From Micrococcales bacterium (GTDB lineage: Bacteria > Actinomycetota > Actinomycetes > Actinomycetales > Dermatophilaceae): 29,259 nucleotides of DNA. Where the stretch lies: contig JAKDLQ010000002.1 in assembly GCA_030452775.1 (NCBI GenBank), forward strand, positions 1 to 29,259, given 5' to 3'. A model generated the notes under the pieces. The model was not told where the DNA came from. It did not search any database and was given only the letters and a program-made list of their open reading frames with translations. The position numbers and the translations under genes are program-made. Every line of letters starts with the position of its first letter. The stretch's first letter is position 1. Shown in pieces: positions 14,911 to 22,953 of this stretch.

Positions 14911-17900
14911 TCACGACCTCATCAGCTCGTCGACGACCCGGACGGCGGCTCGCCCGTCGTCCATGGGCGCGTACCGCTGCGCGAAGGCGGCGATCCGGTC
15001 CACGGCCTGCGCGTCGGGAGCAAAGCCCGCCCGCACGGCGGCCCAGAGATCCTCAGGGGTTTCCACGATAGGCCCTGGTAAGGACTCCGCGGTGTAGTCG
15101 AGATAGAAGCCGCGGAGCGTGTCGCGGTAGCGATCGAGGTCATATGCGTAGAAGACGATGGGGCGGTGCAGGATCGCGTAGTCGAAGAACACCGACGAGT
15201 AGTCGGTGACGAGCACGTCGCTCGCGAGGAACAGCTCCTGGATCTCGCCTTGGGCCGACACGTCCATGACTCTCTTGCGCAGCTCCGGCGGGATCGTGAT
15301 CTTGTTGTCGACCAACACGTGCATGCGCAACAACAGGACTGTGTTGTCATCGAATGCCTCCGCGAAGTCCTCGAGGGCGAATGGCAGATCGAATCGGAAC
15401 CGCCCCCGGCGCCTGCCCTGCTGATCGTCGCGGAACGTCGGCGCATAGAGGATTGTCTTCGCGTCGGCGCGCAGCCCGAGTCTGCGGCGGACCGCAGCGC
15501 GCGACTCGGCTGCACGGTCGGGATCTGCGAGGACGTCGTTGCGAGGGTAGCCGACCTCGAGAACCGGCCCGTCGTATCGGAAGGCACGGCGGAAGGCGGC
15601 GGTGGCGTAGGGGCTCGGTGACAGCAGTGCTGACCACTGTCGCATGGCGTTCGTCACGCGTTGGAGGTATCCCGGGTCCCGACCGTGGATCTCGGGCAGG
15701 TCGTGCTGCATCCGTTTGAGCGGCGTGCCGTGCCAGGTCTGGATGAACACCCCATGACGTCGGCGGCGCATGTAGTGCGGGAAGTTCTGGTTGTTGACCC
15801 AGTACTTGGCCCTCGCCAGGTACCAGTAGTACTCGGGCGAGAGCCGCTGCACCGTGATGGTGTTGTGGTCGGTCACCGGCAGTCTGCCGTCGTAGACCCA
15901 CACCTTCTTGCGGGGATCTCGGCGCCGGAGCAACTCCTCGTAGATGTAGCGGGGACTGTCGGCGTACTGTTTGCCCAGTCCGCTCTCGAAGACGATGATG
16001 TCGCGGTCCATTGGGAGCCGCTGATACAGCCACATCAGCCTGCGCATCGCGGGCGAGTAGGCCTTTGTCCGCCGAAGAGTGCGGGTGGCGAGGGTGCGCA
16101 GCTCCGGGTCGATGACTCGCTCTGTCGGGGGGTGCCTCTTCGCGGACAGCACGGCCTGGTGGATGCGCTTGCAGTTGTTGCGGTCCCGGTGGTCGATGAA
16201 TCGGTCCGCCCGCCGCGCGTACTCCTCCGGCATCGTCGCGCCGTCCGCGAGCGCCTCGGAGATCCGCTCGACGATGTCGTCCGCGAAGAAGCCGATGGGC
16301 CCGGGCAGCTCTCGGTCGAGATCGATGTGTGAGCCCTCGGATCCGAGGAAGCGTTCACGGTCGAACTGGAAGTAGATGACCGGCTTGCCGAGGAAGCTGA
16401 AGTCGAACCCGACGCTGGAGTAGTCGGTCACCATGATTGCGCTCTGCTTGATGAGGAGCTGGACGTCAACCTCACCCTGGGAGACCACCCGGACGCCGGC
16501 ATCGGCGAAATGGGTGTGGAAGTGCTGCATGTTCGGATGCAGGCAGAAGATGATCTGCGCGCCATGGGCGTTGGCGACGTCACGCAGGCGCGGATCGTTG
16601 ATCAAACCCTGCCACTCGCGACGGTACTGCGACTCCTCGAAGCCGGCCGGGTCTTGGAGCCAGTCGCGCCACGTGGGGATGACAAGGATCTGGTTGGTGA
16701 CCAGCGGGACGTCGTCAGCGAACAGGGAGTCGAACCTGGAGAGTCCCGTGATCGGCACGTCGTCGGGCGCGTAGCCGAAGTCACTGACGATGTACTCCTT
16801 CTCGCGCGCCGAGCTGACGAGGAACAGGTCGGTGTCGAACCCCGAGACGTGCTTGCCGTAGTTCGGCACCATCCACTTCGTGCCCATGACGCCGTGCTGG
16901 AGGAAGACCTTCGCCCCGTTCACGGCTTTGCGGAACTGGGGCAGCCAGGTCGGGTACAGGTAGTCGGGGTGATGCGACCCGATGAAGCGCTCTGCCCGCA
17001 GCGCGAGTTCGATGTGCTCCTTCGACCGGTGCCAGATGACGTGGTCCAGACCCTCGAGGTTTCGCACCTCGGGTGAAGACCGGTCGATGACGTAGTACGC
17101 GTCGACCTCGCGGTGGTGACGACGGAGGTAGCGGAAGAAGGCCAGGCCCGTGTCCTGAGCCTTGTAGGGCCGTTCTCCGACGAGCCAGACGGGCCGCCCC
17201 TCCCGGCGGGCCTTGGACCGTAGCCTCGCCGTCCTGCGCTGCAGCAGTTCGAAGCCGTCGGTGTCGAGGACGTCGATGTGGAAGGAGGTCCGCTTGGCCT
17301 TGAAGGTGTAGTACGGCGTGATGGCCACCGTCTTCGGACCTCGATTGCGCCAGCCCGCCCTGACGGACCTGCGTAGGAAGTAGGGGGTGTTGCCGATCCG
17401 GACTCGGTGTGGCTCGTTCGAGTCCTGGGTGGTGATCTCCAGCCAGGCATCGAGGACGTCGTTTGCTTCGAGGGCTTCGAGGGGGCCGGCACCGATGTCG
17501 AGAGTGGCTCGCAGGGCGGTATGTCGCAGCCCGAACCGTCGACAGGTGCGCACCTCGTCGGGGGTGGTCGCCGCCGGCGCTTCGAGGCGCAGACCGGTGG
17601 TCCGGCCGAGGAGGACCAGGTGGGCCTGGAGAATGTCGCAATGCCGGCTGGCCACGTCGCCGGCGAGCTCGAGGCGACCATCCTCGACGGACAGTTCGCT
17701 CACGTACACGGCCCCGAAAGGGATCAGCGGCCGGTCGATGGCGATCTGGACCCATCCGCGGCGGTTGACATAGGGACGGTAGGTCCGGCCCTCGACGGTG
17801 ACCGGGCGCAGGGCCCCGATGTCGGACTCGACGAATCTACCGATCGGGATGAGTCCCACCCACTGCGCGTCCCCGGACACCTCATGCCGGGCCACAGCTG

Positions 17901-18432
17901 CGGCAAGCTCCCCGCCGGTGCCCGGCTGCTCCAGATCCAGCTGCCTGGCGTCCGGATCCAGTTGCCCGGCGCTCGGCTGCCCCGTGAACGGGCCCACCCG
18001 CCGCGCGTAGCGAGGCATCGCCGATGCCGCGCAGTGCACACGGACGAAGAGCCGAACGAGCAGGCCTGGCGGAACCTTGCTCTGCGGGTCGGCCGCCTCG
18101 CCCGCCTCGTCGCCGTCGGTCGGCAGTGCGATATCAGCCAGGGTCCGCAGATCGAGCTCGACTCGCGTCCGTGTCACGCCTTCGTCGGCGGCGCCCGAGG
18201 GCATCTCGTGCAGCGAGGCGAGATCGCGCCACTCGTCCGGGCCGGCCGTAGCATGTGCGACGAGAGTCGTCAGCCGCAGCGTTGCGTGGGTGCTCATCAC
18301 AAGCGTCACAGTTGCCTCGTCCTGCCGCACCGCCAACCGATGAAGCTCGCGTCGTCCCGAGGCCGGACGACGTTCGATGAGCCCTTGCACCGTCAGGCCG
18401 GCGGCGATCAGTGCTGATCGTGTGCTGCGCAC
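14911..18432 (-). CDS. Tandem-domain CDP-glycerol:glycerophosphate glycerophosphotransferase (TagF-like)
   Basis: A 1173-residue protein with two polyol-phosphate transferase modules. Module 1 (about residues 420-780) has VFLQHGVMGTKWMVPNYG (about 508-525) and IMVTDYSSVGFDFSFLGKP (about 664-682). Module 2 (about 800-1173) has VFIQTWHGTPLKRMQHDLP (about 894-912), ILYAPTFRDD and VLVTDYSSVFFDYAILHRP (about 1070-1088), with the usual T-D-Y-S-S signature. The first 400 residues look beta-rich and have no family I recognise. TagF-type enzymes polymerise glycerol phosphate from CDP-glycerol. Two modules may prime and extend the chain, or add two different polyol phosphates. GTG 18432 is preceded by GAGGA (18444-18440 on the minus strand); AGGAGG further up (18454-18449) is too far. 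It is divergent from the ABC permease and leads the Stealth gene. Confidence 0.87.
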   Translation of the reverse strand: MRSTRSALIAAGLTVQGLIERRPASGRRELHRLAVRQDEATVTLVMSTHATLRLTTLVAHATAGPDEWRDLASLHEMPSGAADEGVTRTRVELDLRTLADIALPTDGDEAGEAADPQSKVPPGLLVRLFVRVHCAASAMPRYARRVGPFTGQPSAGQLDPDARQLDLEQPGTGGELAAAVARHEVSGDAQWVGLIPIGRFVESDIGALRPVTVEGRTYRPYVNRRGWVQIAIDRPLIPFGAVYVSELSVEDGRLELAGDVASRHCDILQAHLVLLGRTTGLRLEAPAATTPDEVRTCRRFGLRHTALRATLDIGAGPLEALEANDVLDAWLEITTQDSNEPHRVRIGNTPYFLRRSVRAGWRNRGPKTVAITPYYTFKAKRTSFHIDVLDTDGFELLQRRTARLRSKARREGRPVWLVGERPYKAQDTGLAFFRYLRRHHREVDAYYVIDRSSPEVRNLEGLDHVIWHRSKEHIELALRAERFIGSHHPDYLYPTWLPQFRKAVNGAKVFLQHGVMGTKWMVPNYGKHVSGFDTDLFLVSSAREKEYIVSDFGYAPDDVPITGLSRFDSLFADDVPLVTNQILVIPTWRDWLQDPAGFEESQYRREWQGLINDPRLRDVANAHGAQIIFCLHPNMQHFHTHFADAGVRVVSQGEVDVQLLIKQSAIMVTDYSSVGFDFSFLGKPVIYFQFDRERFLGSEGSHIDLDRELPGPIGFFADDIVERISEALADGATMPEEYARRADRFIDHRDRNNCKRIHQAVLSAKRHPPTERVIDPELRTLATRTLRRTKAYSPAMRRLMWLYQRLPMDRDIIVFESGLGKQYADSPRYIYEELLRRRDPRKKVWVYDGRLPVTDHNTITVQRLSPEYYWYLARAKYWVNNQNFPHYMRRRRHGVFIQTWHGTPLKRMQHDLPEIHGRDPGYLQRVTNAMRQWSALLSPSPYATAAFRRAFRYDGPVLEVGYPRNDVLADPDRAAESRAAVRRRLGLRADAKTILYAPTFRDDQQGRRRGRFRFDLPFALEDFAEAFDDNTVLLLRMHVLVDNKITIPPELRKRVMDVSAQGEIQELFLASDVLVTDYSSVFFDYAILHRPIVFYAYDLDRYRDTLRGFYLDYTAESLPGPIVETPEDLWAAVRAGFAPDAQAVDRIAAFAQRYAPMDDGRAAVRVVDELMRS

Positions 18433-18667
18433 CGATGGGTCCTCGATTCCTCCTGTGGCAGGCGTGCGTCGTTCGCCACGAGGCTACATTGCCTGTTACC
18501 TCCGGGTTCGATGGAGCGGCACCTGCCGTGCGCGATCCCCACGCGCCGCGCCTCCATCGACGCCGCTGCGCCACGGCATAGACTGCCGGACGGCACCTGG
18601 GCCACCGCGTCCGGGTCGATCAATGTCAGAGCTGTTTCCGAGCTGCGAGCAGAGAGGGTCCGGTGAC
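18433..18667. promoter_or_regulatory. Divergent regulatory region between TagF-like and ABC-exporter operons
   Basis: These 235 bp must hold promoters for both operons. There is a 9-bp inverted repeat, TCGATGGAG (18508-18516) and CTCCATCGA (18552-18560), and a 9-bp direct repeat, CGGCACCTG, at 18517-18525 and 18591-18599. A weak plus-strand promoter candidate is TCGACG (18557-18562) and TAGACT (18579-18584). Ribosome-binding sites are GAGAGGG (18652-18658) for the permease and GAGGA for the TagF gene. The repeats could bind a regulator, but this is inference. Confidence 0.35.
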
Positions 18668-19471
18668 ATGATCCTCGTGCGCCAGTTCAGGGGGCTGATG
18701 GCCAACCGCCAGGTGTTGCGGACACTCGTCAAGCGCGACCTGCGGGTGCGCTACGCGCGCAGCATGCTCGGATACGTGTGGACCATCCTCGACCCGCTCG
18801 CGATGTCGCTGATCTACCTCGTCGTCTTCACGCTGATCTTCACCTCGAAGCGAGCGGGCAACCAGCCCTTCTTCATGAGCCTCATCATCGGCATGCTCGC
18901 GTGGCAGTGGTTCAACCAATCCCTGACAGAGACCTCCCGGGCCCTCTTGTCAGAGGCGAGACTGGTCCGTTCCACGAGCCTGCCTCGTGAGCTGTGGGTG
19001 GTCCGCGTCGTGCTGGCAAAGGGGATCGAGTACATCTACTCCCTGCCAGTCATCATCTTCTTCGCGGCGTTCTACATAATCCGCGGGGAGCTTCGCCTGA
19101 ACTGGACTCTCGTGTACTTCCCCGTCGCCGTCCTGCTCATCTTCCTCCTCGCCACCGGGATCGGGCTCATTCTGGCTCCGGTCACGGTCCTGGTCACCGA
19201 CATGACGCGGGTCGTGCGGATCGTCATCCGGATGACCTTCTACGCGACCCCGATCCTCTACAGCGCTCAGGCCGCGCCTGAGGCCCTGCGCCGGATCCTT
19301 GTCTTCAACCCGCTCAGCGGGATCATGGAACTGCTTCGGACCGGCTTCTTCGACACCCAACACGTCTCTCGCGCGGCGGTCCTCGTCTCCGTGGTCGCGA
19401 GCGTTGGGGCCGTCATCATCGGGAGCGCCCTGTTCACCCGCCTCGAGCCTGCCGTCCTCAAGGAGATCTAG
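18668..19471 (+). CDS. ABC-2 type polysaccharide/teichoic acid export permease (TagG/Wzm-like)
   Basis: A 267-residue inner-membrane protein with about six predicted transmembrane segments, including MSLIYLVVFTLIFT, FFMSLIIGMLAWQWF, LPVIIFFAAFYII, VAVLLIFLLATGIGLILAPV and the last span AAVLVSVVASVGAVIIGSAL. The N-terminal amphipathic region LVKRDLRVRYARSMLGYVWT, the internal TRVVRIVIRMTFYATPILYS and NPLSGIMELLRTGF are hallmarks of Wzm/TagG permeases. It forms the channel that flips the finished or lipid-linked polymer, with the ATPase encoded next. ATG 18668 follows GAGAGGG (18652-18658); an in-frame ATG at 18623 would add 15 residues. The stop (TAG) directly abuts the next GTG. Confidence 0.9.
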   Translation: MILVRQFRGLMANRQVLRTLVKRDLRVRYARSMLGYVWTILDPLAMSLIYLVVFTLIFTSKRAGNQPFFMSLIIGMLAWQWFNQSLTETSRALLSEARLVRSTSLPRELWVVRVVLAKGIEYIYSLPVIIFFAAFYIIRGELRLNWTLVYFPVAVLLIFLLATGIGLILAPVTVLVTDMTRVVRIVIRMTFYATPILYSAQAAPEALRRILVFNPLSGIMELLRTGFFDTQHVSRAAVLVSVVASVGAVIIGSALFTRLEPAVLKEI

Positions 19472-20218
19472 GTGAAGCCGGTCATCGAGGTCCACGACCT
19501 CGGCATCGAGTTCTACCGCGGGAGGAAGCGGCGGATGTCGCTGCGGGAGATGATCCTCAAGCGGCAGAACACCTCCCCCCGCGATACGTTCTGGGCCTTG
19601 CGCCACATCACCTTCGATGTCCAGGCCGGCGAGGCCGTGGGTCTCATCGGCGGCAACGGTGGAGGCAAGAGCACTCTGCTCAAGATGATCGCCGGCGTCC
19701 TCATCCCCGATGAGGGCTACGCCAGAGTCCGTAAGGGAGTCGCGCCACTCATCGAGCTCACCGGTGGCTTCCTCGGAGAACTCACCGCCAGGGAGAACGT
19801 CTACCTCGCCGCCGGCCTCCACGGCATGCCCACCGAGGAGGTCGACGAACGCTACGAAGGGATCGTCGACTTCGCCGGCCCACAGGTGAGGGCAGCGATG
19901 CAGATGCCCTACCGGCACTTCTCCTCGGGCATGAAGGTCCGGCTCGCCTTCTCCCTCATCACGACGCTCGATCAGCCCATCGTCCTCGTCGACGAGGTCC
20001 TCGCGGTCGGTGATCGGTCCTTCCGCGAGAAGTGCTACGTCCGGATGGAGGACATGCTCAGCGGCGGCAAGACCCTCTTCCTCGTATCGCACAGCGCCGG
20101 AGATCTCAAGCGCTTCGCCGAGCGCGGCCTCTACCTCCGGGGCGGCGGACTCGTCGCGGACGGGCCCATCAAGGAGGTGCTCAAGGAGTACCACCGGCAC
20201 ACGGACGCGAATTCGTGA
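19472..20218 (+). CDS. ABC transporter ATPase for polysaccharide/teichoic acid export (TagH/Wzt-like)
   Basis: A 248-residue ATPase. Walker A is GGNGGGKST (about residues 63-71), the ABC signature is FSSGMKVRLAFS (about 150-161), Walker B is PIVLVDEVLAVGD (about 170-182), and the switch histidine is in LFLVSHSAG. The pattern AVGDRSFREKC is typical of polysaccharide exporters. It ends soon after the nucleotide-binding domain, so it lacks the C-terminal sugar-binding domain of long Wzt proteins and the extra domain of TagH. The transporter therefore probably does not read a capped chain end through this subunit. The GTG start follows AAGGAG inside the permease gene. Its stop overlaps the next GTG (GTGA). 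Confidence 0.9.
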   Translation: MKPVIEVHDLGIEFYRGRKRRMSLREMILKRQNTSPRDTFWALRHITFDVQAGEAVGLIGGNGGGKSTLLKMIAGVLIPDEGYARVRKGVAPLIELTGGFLGELTARENVYLAAGLHGMPTEEVDERYEGIVDFAGPQVRAAMQMPYRHFSSGMKVRLAFSLITTLDQPIVLVDEVLAVGDRSFREKCYVRMEDMLSGGKTLFLVSHSAGDLKRFAERGLYLRGGGLVADGPIKEVLKEYHRHTDANS

Positions 20219-22149
20219 GGCTGGATGAGGGGCCGTTCGTCGGTAGCAGCAATGCCCGCGCCCTCCGTGTCTCCGGAGATGGTGGGACCGCGGTGGTCCT
20301 CGGAGGTGCCCCGACCGACAGCCTGATCGAGACGCTGGGTGCTCTGGGGACGGTCGATGTCAGGCGGTGCGACGCCGATCCCGTCAGCTCGCTCCGTTCC
20401 CTCGCAGACCTCGCGTCGCAGCGCGCCGACCGGCCACTCCTACTCGTCGCCGCCGACCTGGACATCAGCCCGGTCGCCTTGCTGGACCTGCTCGACGTGC
20501 CCACCGATCGCACCGCGACGCTGACCATCACGCGGGGCGCCCTCAGCGGCCCACCACAGCATGCCGCGCCCATCCGGGTGTCGCCGCACGACCGTCTCGT
20601 GCACTCGGTGGGGACGTCACGACATGTCGTGTCCAACCCGACGGCCTATGCCATCGGTGTCGTGCGCGTCCGTGGCGCCGACCGCGAACGAGCGGCAGCA
20701 GCGTGGCGTGAGGGCGCGGCGATCCTCACCGCAACCGGGCTCCCCGCCACCGCGTCCACTGCGGCCGGCCCCGTCGATGAGCGCGATGAGCGGGCCGTCG
20801 AGCCCTTCGATCTGGCTCTGCTGACGCTGGTCCGGGCCGGACTGGCGGTGCAGGGCGCACCCGTGGGACCGTATTCGATCCGGCGCGGTGAGGACGTGGC
20901 GCCAGGAGCCTTCGGATCCGCCTGGCAGCAGCGACTGCGGGCCGCGTCGCGGGGCAACGACGGTGCGTTCTCGATGGCCGTGGTGCGCCCGGTGTCCCGC
21001 AGGCTCACGGCATACGGGCTGGGCCACGGTTGGACCCCCAATGCCGTCACCATCGTCAGTCTCCTGCTCGGGCTCGCCGCCTGCGCCCTGGCGGCGACCG
21101 ACGATCGGTTCATGTGGATCCTTGCCGCCGTGCTGCTCCAGGCCTCCCTTGTCGTCGACTGCGTGGACGGCGAGATTGCGCGGTTCACGCGCCGCTACAG
21201 CGCCTTCGGCGGCTGGCTCGACGGGGTGAGCGACCGCATCAAGGAGTTTGCGATGGTCGCGGCCGTCGCCTGGGTGGCGGTCCGTCGCGGGGAGCCGCTG
21301 TGGATGCTCGCCATCGTCCTGCTCGCCCTGCTCGCGATCCGGCACGTCGAGGACTACGCCTACACCAGGAGGGTTCGCCTCGCCCATGCGGCGCAGACGC
21401 CCGACCTCGTCGGGCTCGACGTCTCCCGCGACCTGGGCCCGGACTCGGCCCGCACCACCGTGCCGTCGCCCCCGGCCGGGCGGGCGGTCGCGGCTCACAA
21501 GCTCAAGCAGGTGCTGCACCTGCCGGTCGCCGAGCGCTACCTCATCATGTCACTCGGACTGCTCACCTTCAGCCCGGTGCTCTTCCTGTGGGCACTGTCG
21601 GTCGCGGTGGCACTGGCGCTGCTCTGGACCCAGACCGGCCGGATCGCTCGCGCGCTGGCCCGCCGGGACCGTTTCGATCCCACCCATCCGGACCTGCACC
21701 TGGGCGAGTTGCTCGACCTCGGTCTGCTCGCCGGCCCGGCCAGGTCCTTCACCGAGCGGTTGGCCGGCCGGCGATTTGCATGGCAGCTGCCGGGGTTGCT
21801 TCTCGCCGCCGAGACCGCGGCGGTGATCATCGCGCTCAGCGACGTCCCCGACCGGGCGCGCTGGGTGGGCTACGCCTGGCTGGTGGCGGTCTCCTGGCAT
21901 CGCTACGACACGGTCTATCGTCTCCGTGAGGTGGGTCGAGTTCCCGCATCCTGGGTCGGTCGGGTCACCCTCGGGTGCGTGCTGCGGATCGTCCTGCTGC
22001 TGGTTGTGGCCACCGTGGGTGGGCCGATGGCGCCCATCCTGGCGTGGGGCGCCCTCGGGCTCATTTGTGCGTATGCCGCTGAGTCCACCATCGCCTGGAC
22101 GAGCGCGTCCCGTCCCTCCCACCGGCCGCGCCACGAGGTGACCGCATGA
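20215..22149 (+). CDS. Fusion: nucleotidyltransferase-like N-terminus plus CDP-alcohol phosphatidyltransferase
   Basis: A 644-residue protein. The C-terminal half is a membrane CDP-alcohol phosphotransferase with the full motif VVDCVDGEIARFTRRY then SAFGGWLDGVSDR (about residues 313-341), that is D-x2-D-G-x2-A-R-x8-G-x3-D-x3-D, and several hydrophobic spans. The first 255 residues are soluble. RPLLLVAADLDISPVALLDL followed by a strand, ATLTITR, looks like a worn nucleotidyltransferase (MobA/IspD-like) fold; the usual L-A-x-G-x-G-x-R-x signature is not seen. The arrangement recalls fused inositol-1-phosphate cytidylyltransferase/DIPP synthases. It should transfer an alcohol phosphate from a CDP-alcohol. 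GTG 20215 is chosen because it gives a GTGA overlap with the ATPase stop; the open frame runs further upstream. It overlaps the next gene by ATGA. Confidence 0.75.
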   Translation: MRLDEGPFVGSSNARALRVSGDGGTAVVLGGAPTDSLIETLGALGTVDVRRCDADPVSSLRSLADLASQRADRPLLLVAADLDISPVALLDLLDVPTDRTATLTITRGALSGPPQHAAPIRVSPHDRLVHSVGTSRHVVSNPTAYAIGVVRVRGADRERAAAAWREGAAILTATGLPATASTAAGPVDERDERAVEPFDLALLTLVRAGLAVQGAPVGPYSIRRGEDVAPGAFGSAWQQRLRAASRGNDGAFSMAVVRPVSRRLTAYGLGHGWTPNAVTIVSLLLGLAACALAATDDRFMWILAAVLLQASLVVDCVDGEIARFTRRYSAFGGWLDGVSDRIKEFAMVAAVAWVAVRRGEPLWMLAIVLLALLAIRHVEDYAYTRRVRLAHAAQTPDLVGLDVSRDLGPDSARTTVPSPPAGRAVAAHKLKQVLHLPVAERYLIMSLGLLTFSPVLFLWALSVAVALALLWTQTGRIARALARRDRFDPTHPDLHLGELLDLGLLAGPARSFTERLAGRRFAWQLPGLLLAAETAAVIIALSDVPDRARWVGYAWLVAVSWHRYDTVYRLREVGRVPASWVGRVTLGCVLRIVLLLVVATVGGPMAPILAWGALGLICAYAAESTIAWTSASRPSHRPRHEVTA

Positions 22150-22952
22150 CGCACGACCCCGCCGACGACCACCCGAGGCTCGCGCAGCTGCGTGCAGTCG
22201 CCCAGCCGCCCGAGCACATCGCGCGATACAACGCCGAACACTGGGCGGGAGCTCTGTATATCCGGCATGTGTCGATCTATGCCACGCGGGCGTTGTTGCC
22301 GACTCACATCACCCCGAACGGGGTCACCTGGCTGATGATCGCGGTAGGAGTGCTCGGCGCGCTCGCCCTGCCGCTGCCCGGCCTCTGGGGTCCGGTCATC
22401 GCTGTCGTCGCGATGCAGGCCCAGATCCTGCTCGACTGCTCCGATGGAGAAGTGGCCCGGTGGAGGCAGCGGTTCTCGCCTGCGGGGATCTATCTCGACC
22501 GGGTCGGTCACTACCTCACCGAGGCGACGATCCCCTTCGCCCTCGGCCTACGGGCAGACGGCTGGACGTGGGACCGGCCGACGGAGGTGGGCGGCTGGAC
22601 GGTGCTGGGCCTCATCGTCGCCGTGCTGGTCCTGCTCAACAAGGCCTTCACCGACCTGGTCCACGTGGCGCGGGCCAAGACCGGCCGCCCGATGCTCGAG
22701 GATGTCGCCGAGAGCGCCCGCTCGCGCGTGTCCGGGATGGCGGCGATCCGCCGGGCGTTCGGCTACGTGCCGATCTTCCGGGCCTTCATCGCGGTGGAGG
22801 CGACGCTGCTTGCCCTCGCCGCGGGCATCGTCGATGTCGTGGCCGGGAGCCTGGTGGGAACCCAGTGGCTTGTCATCGTCATGGTGCCGCTCGCCGTCGT
22901 CACAGCGGTAGGGCATCTGCTCGGTGTGCTGACCAGTTCGAGGCTGGACTGA
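22146..22952 (+). CDS. CDP-alcohol phosphatidyltransferase family protein with variant active-site motif
   Basis: A 268-residue polytopic membrane protein. The family motif is LLDCSDGEVARWRQRF then SPAGIYLDRVGHY (about residues 96-124). The first three acidic residues and A-R are kept, but the fourth Asp, the proposed catalytic base, is replaced by His (L-D-R-V-G-H-Y). Hydrophobic spans include VTWLMIAVGVLGALAL, VIAVVAMQAQILL and LIVAVLVLLNKAF. The family joins a CDP-linked alcohol to an acceptor with release of CMP. Possible acceptors here are a sugar, an inositol or a lipid carrier. Its start overlaps the previous stop (ATGA), and the next gene starts one base after its own stop. The two CDP-alcohol enzymes are therefore made together. 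Confidence 0.85.
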   Translation: MTHDPADDHPRLAQLRAVAQPPEHIARYNAEHWAGALYIRHVSIYATRALLPTHITPNGVTWLMIAVGVLGALALPLPGLWGPVIAVVAMQAQILLDCSDGEVARWRQRFSPAGIYLDRVGHYLTEATIPFALGLRADGWTWDRPTEVGGWTVLGLIVAVLVLLNKAFTDLVHVARAKTGRPMLEDVAESARSRVSGMAAIRRAFGYVPIFRAFIAVEATLLALAAGIVDVVAGSLVGTQWLVIVMVPLAVVTAVGHLLGVLTSSRLD

Positions 22953-22953
22953 C

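Noticed and set aside
18950..20200. Minus-strand open frame (416 codons) opposite the ABC exporter genes
   Set aside because: It is an Asp/Glu/Gly/Val-rich shadow of the permease and ATPase genes, which have full motifs on the plus strand.
20032..20214. Upstream extension of the CDP-alcohol transferase fusion inside the ATPase gene
   Set aside because: These codons lie wholly in another frame of the ABC ATPase; GTG 20215 with a GTGA overlap is the natural start.
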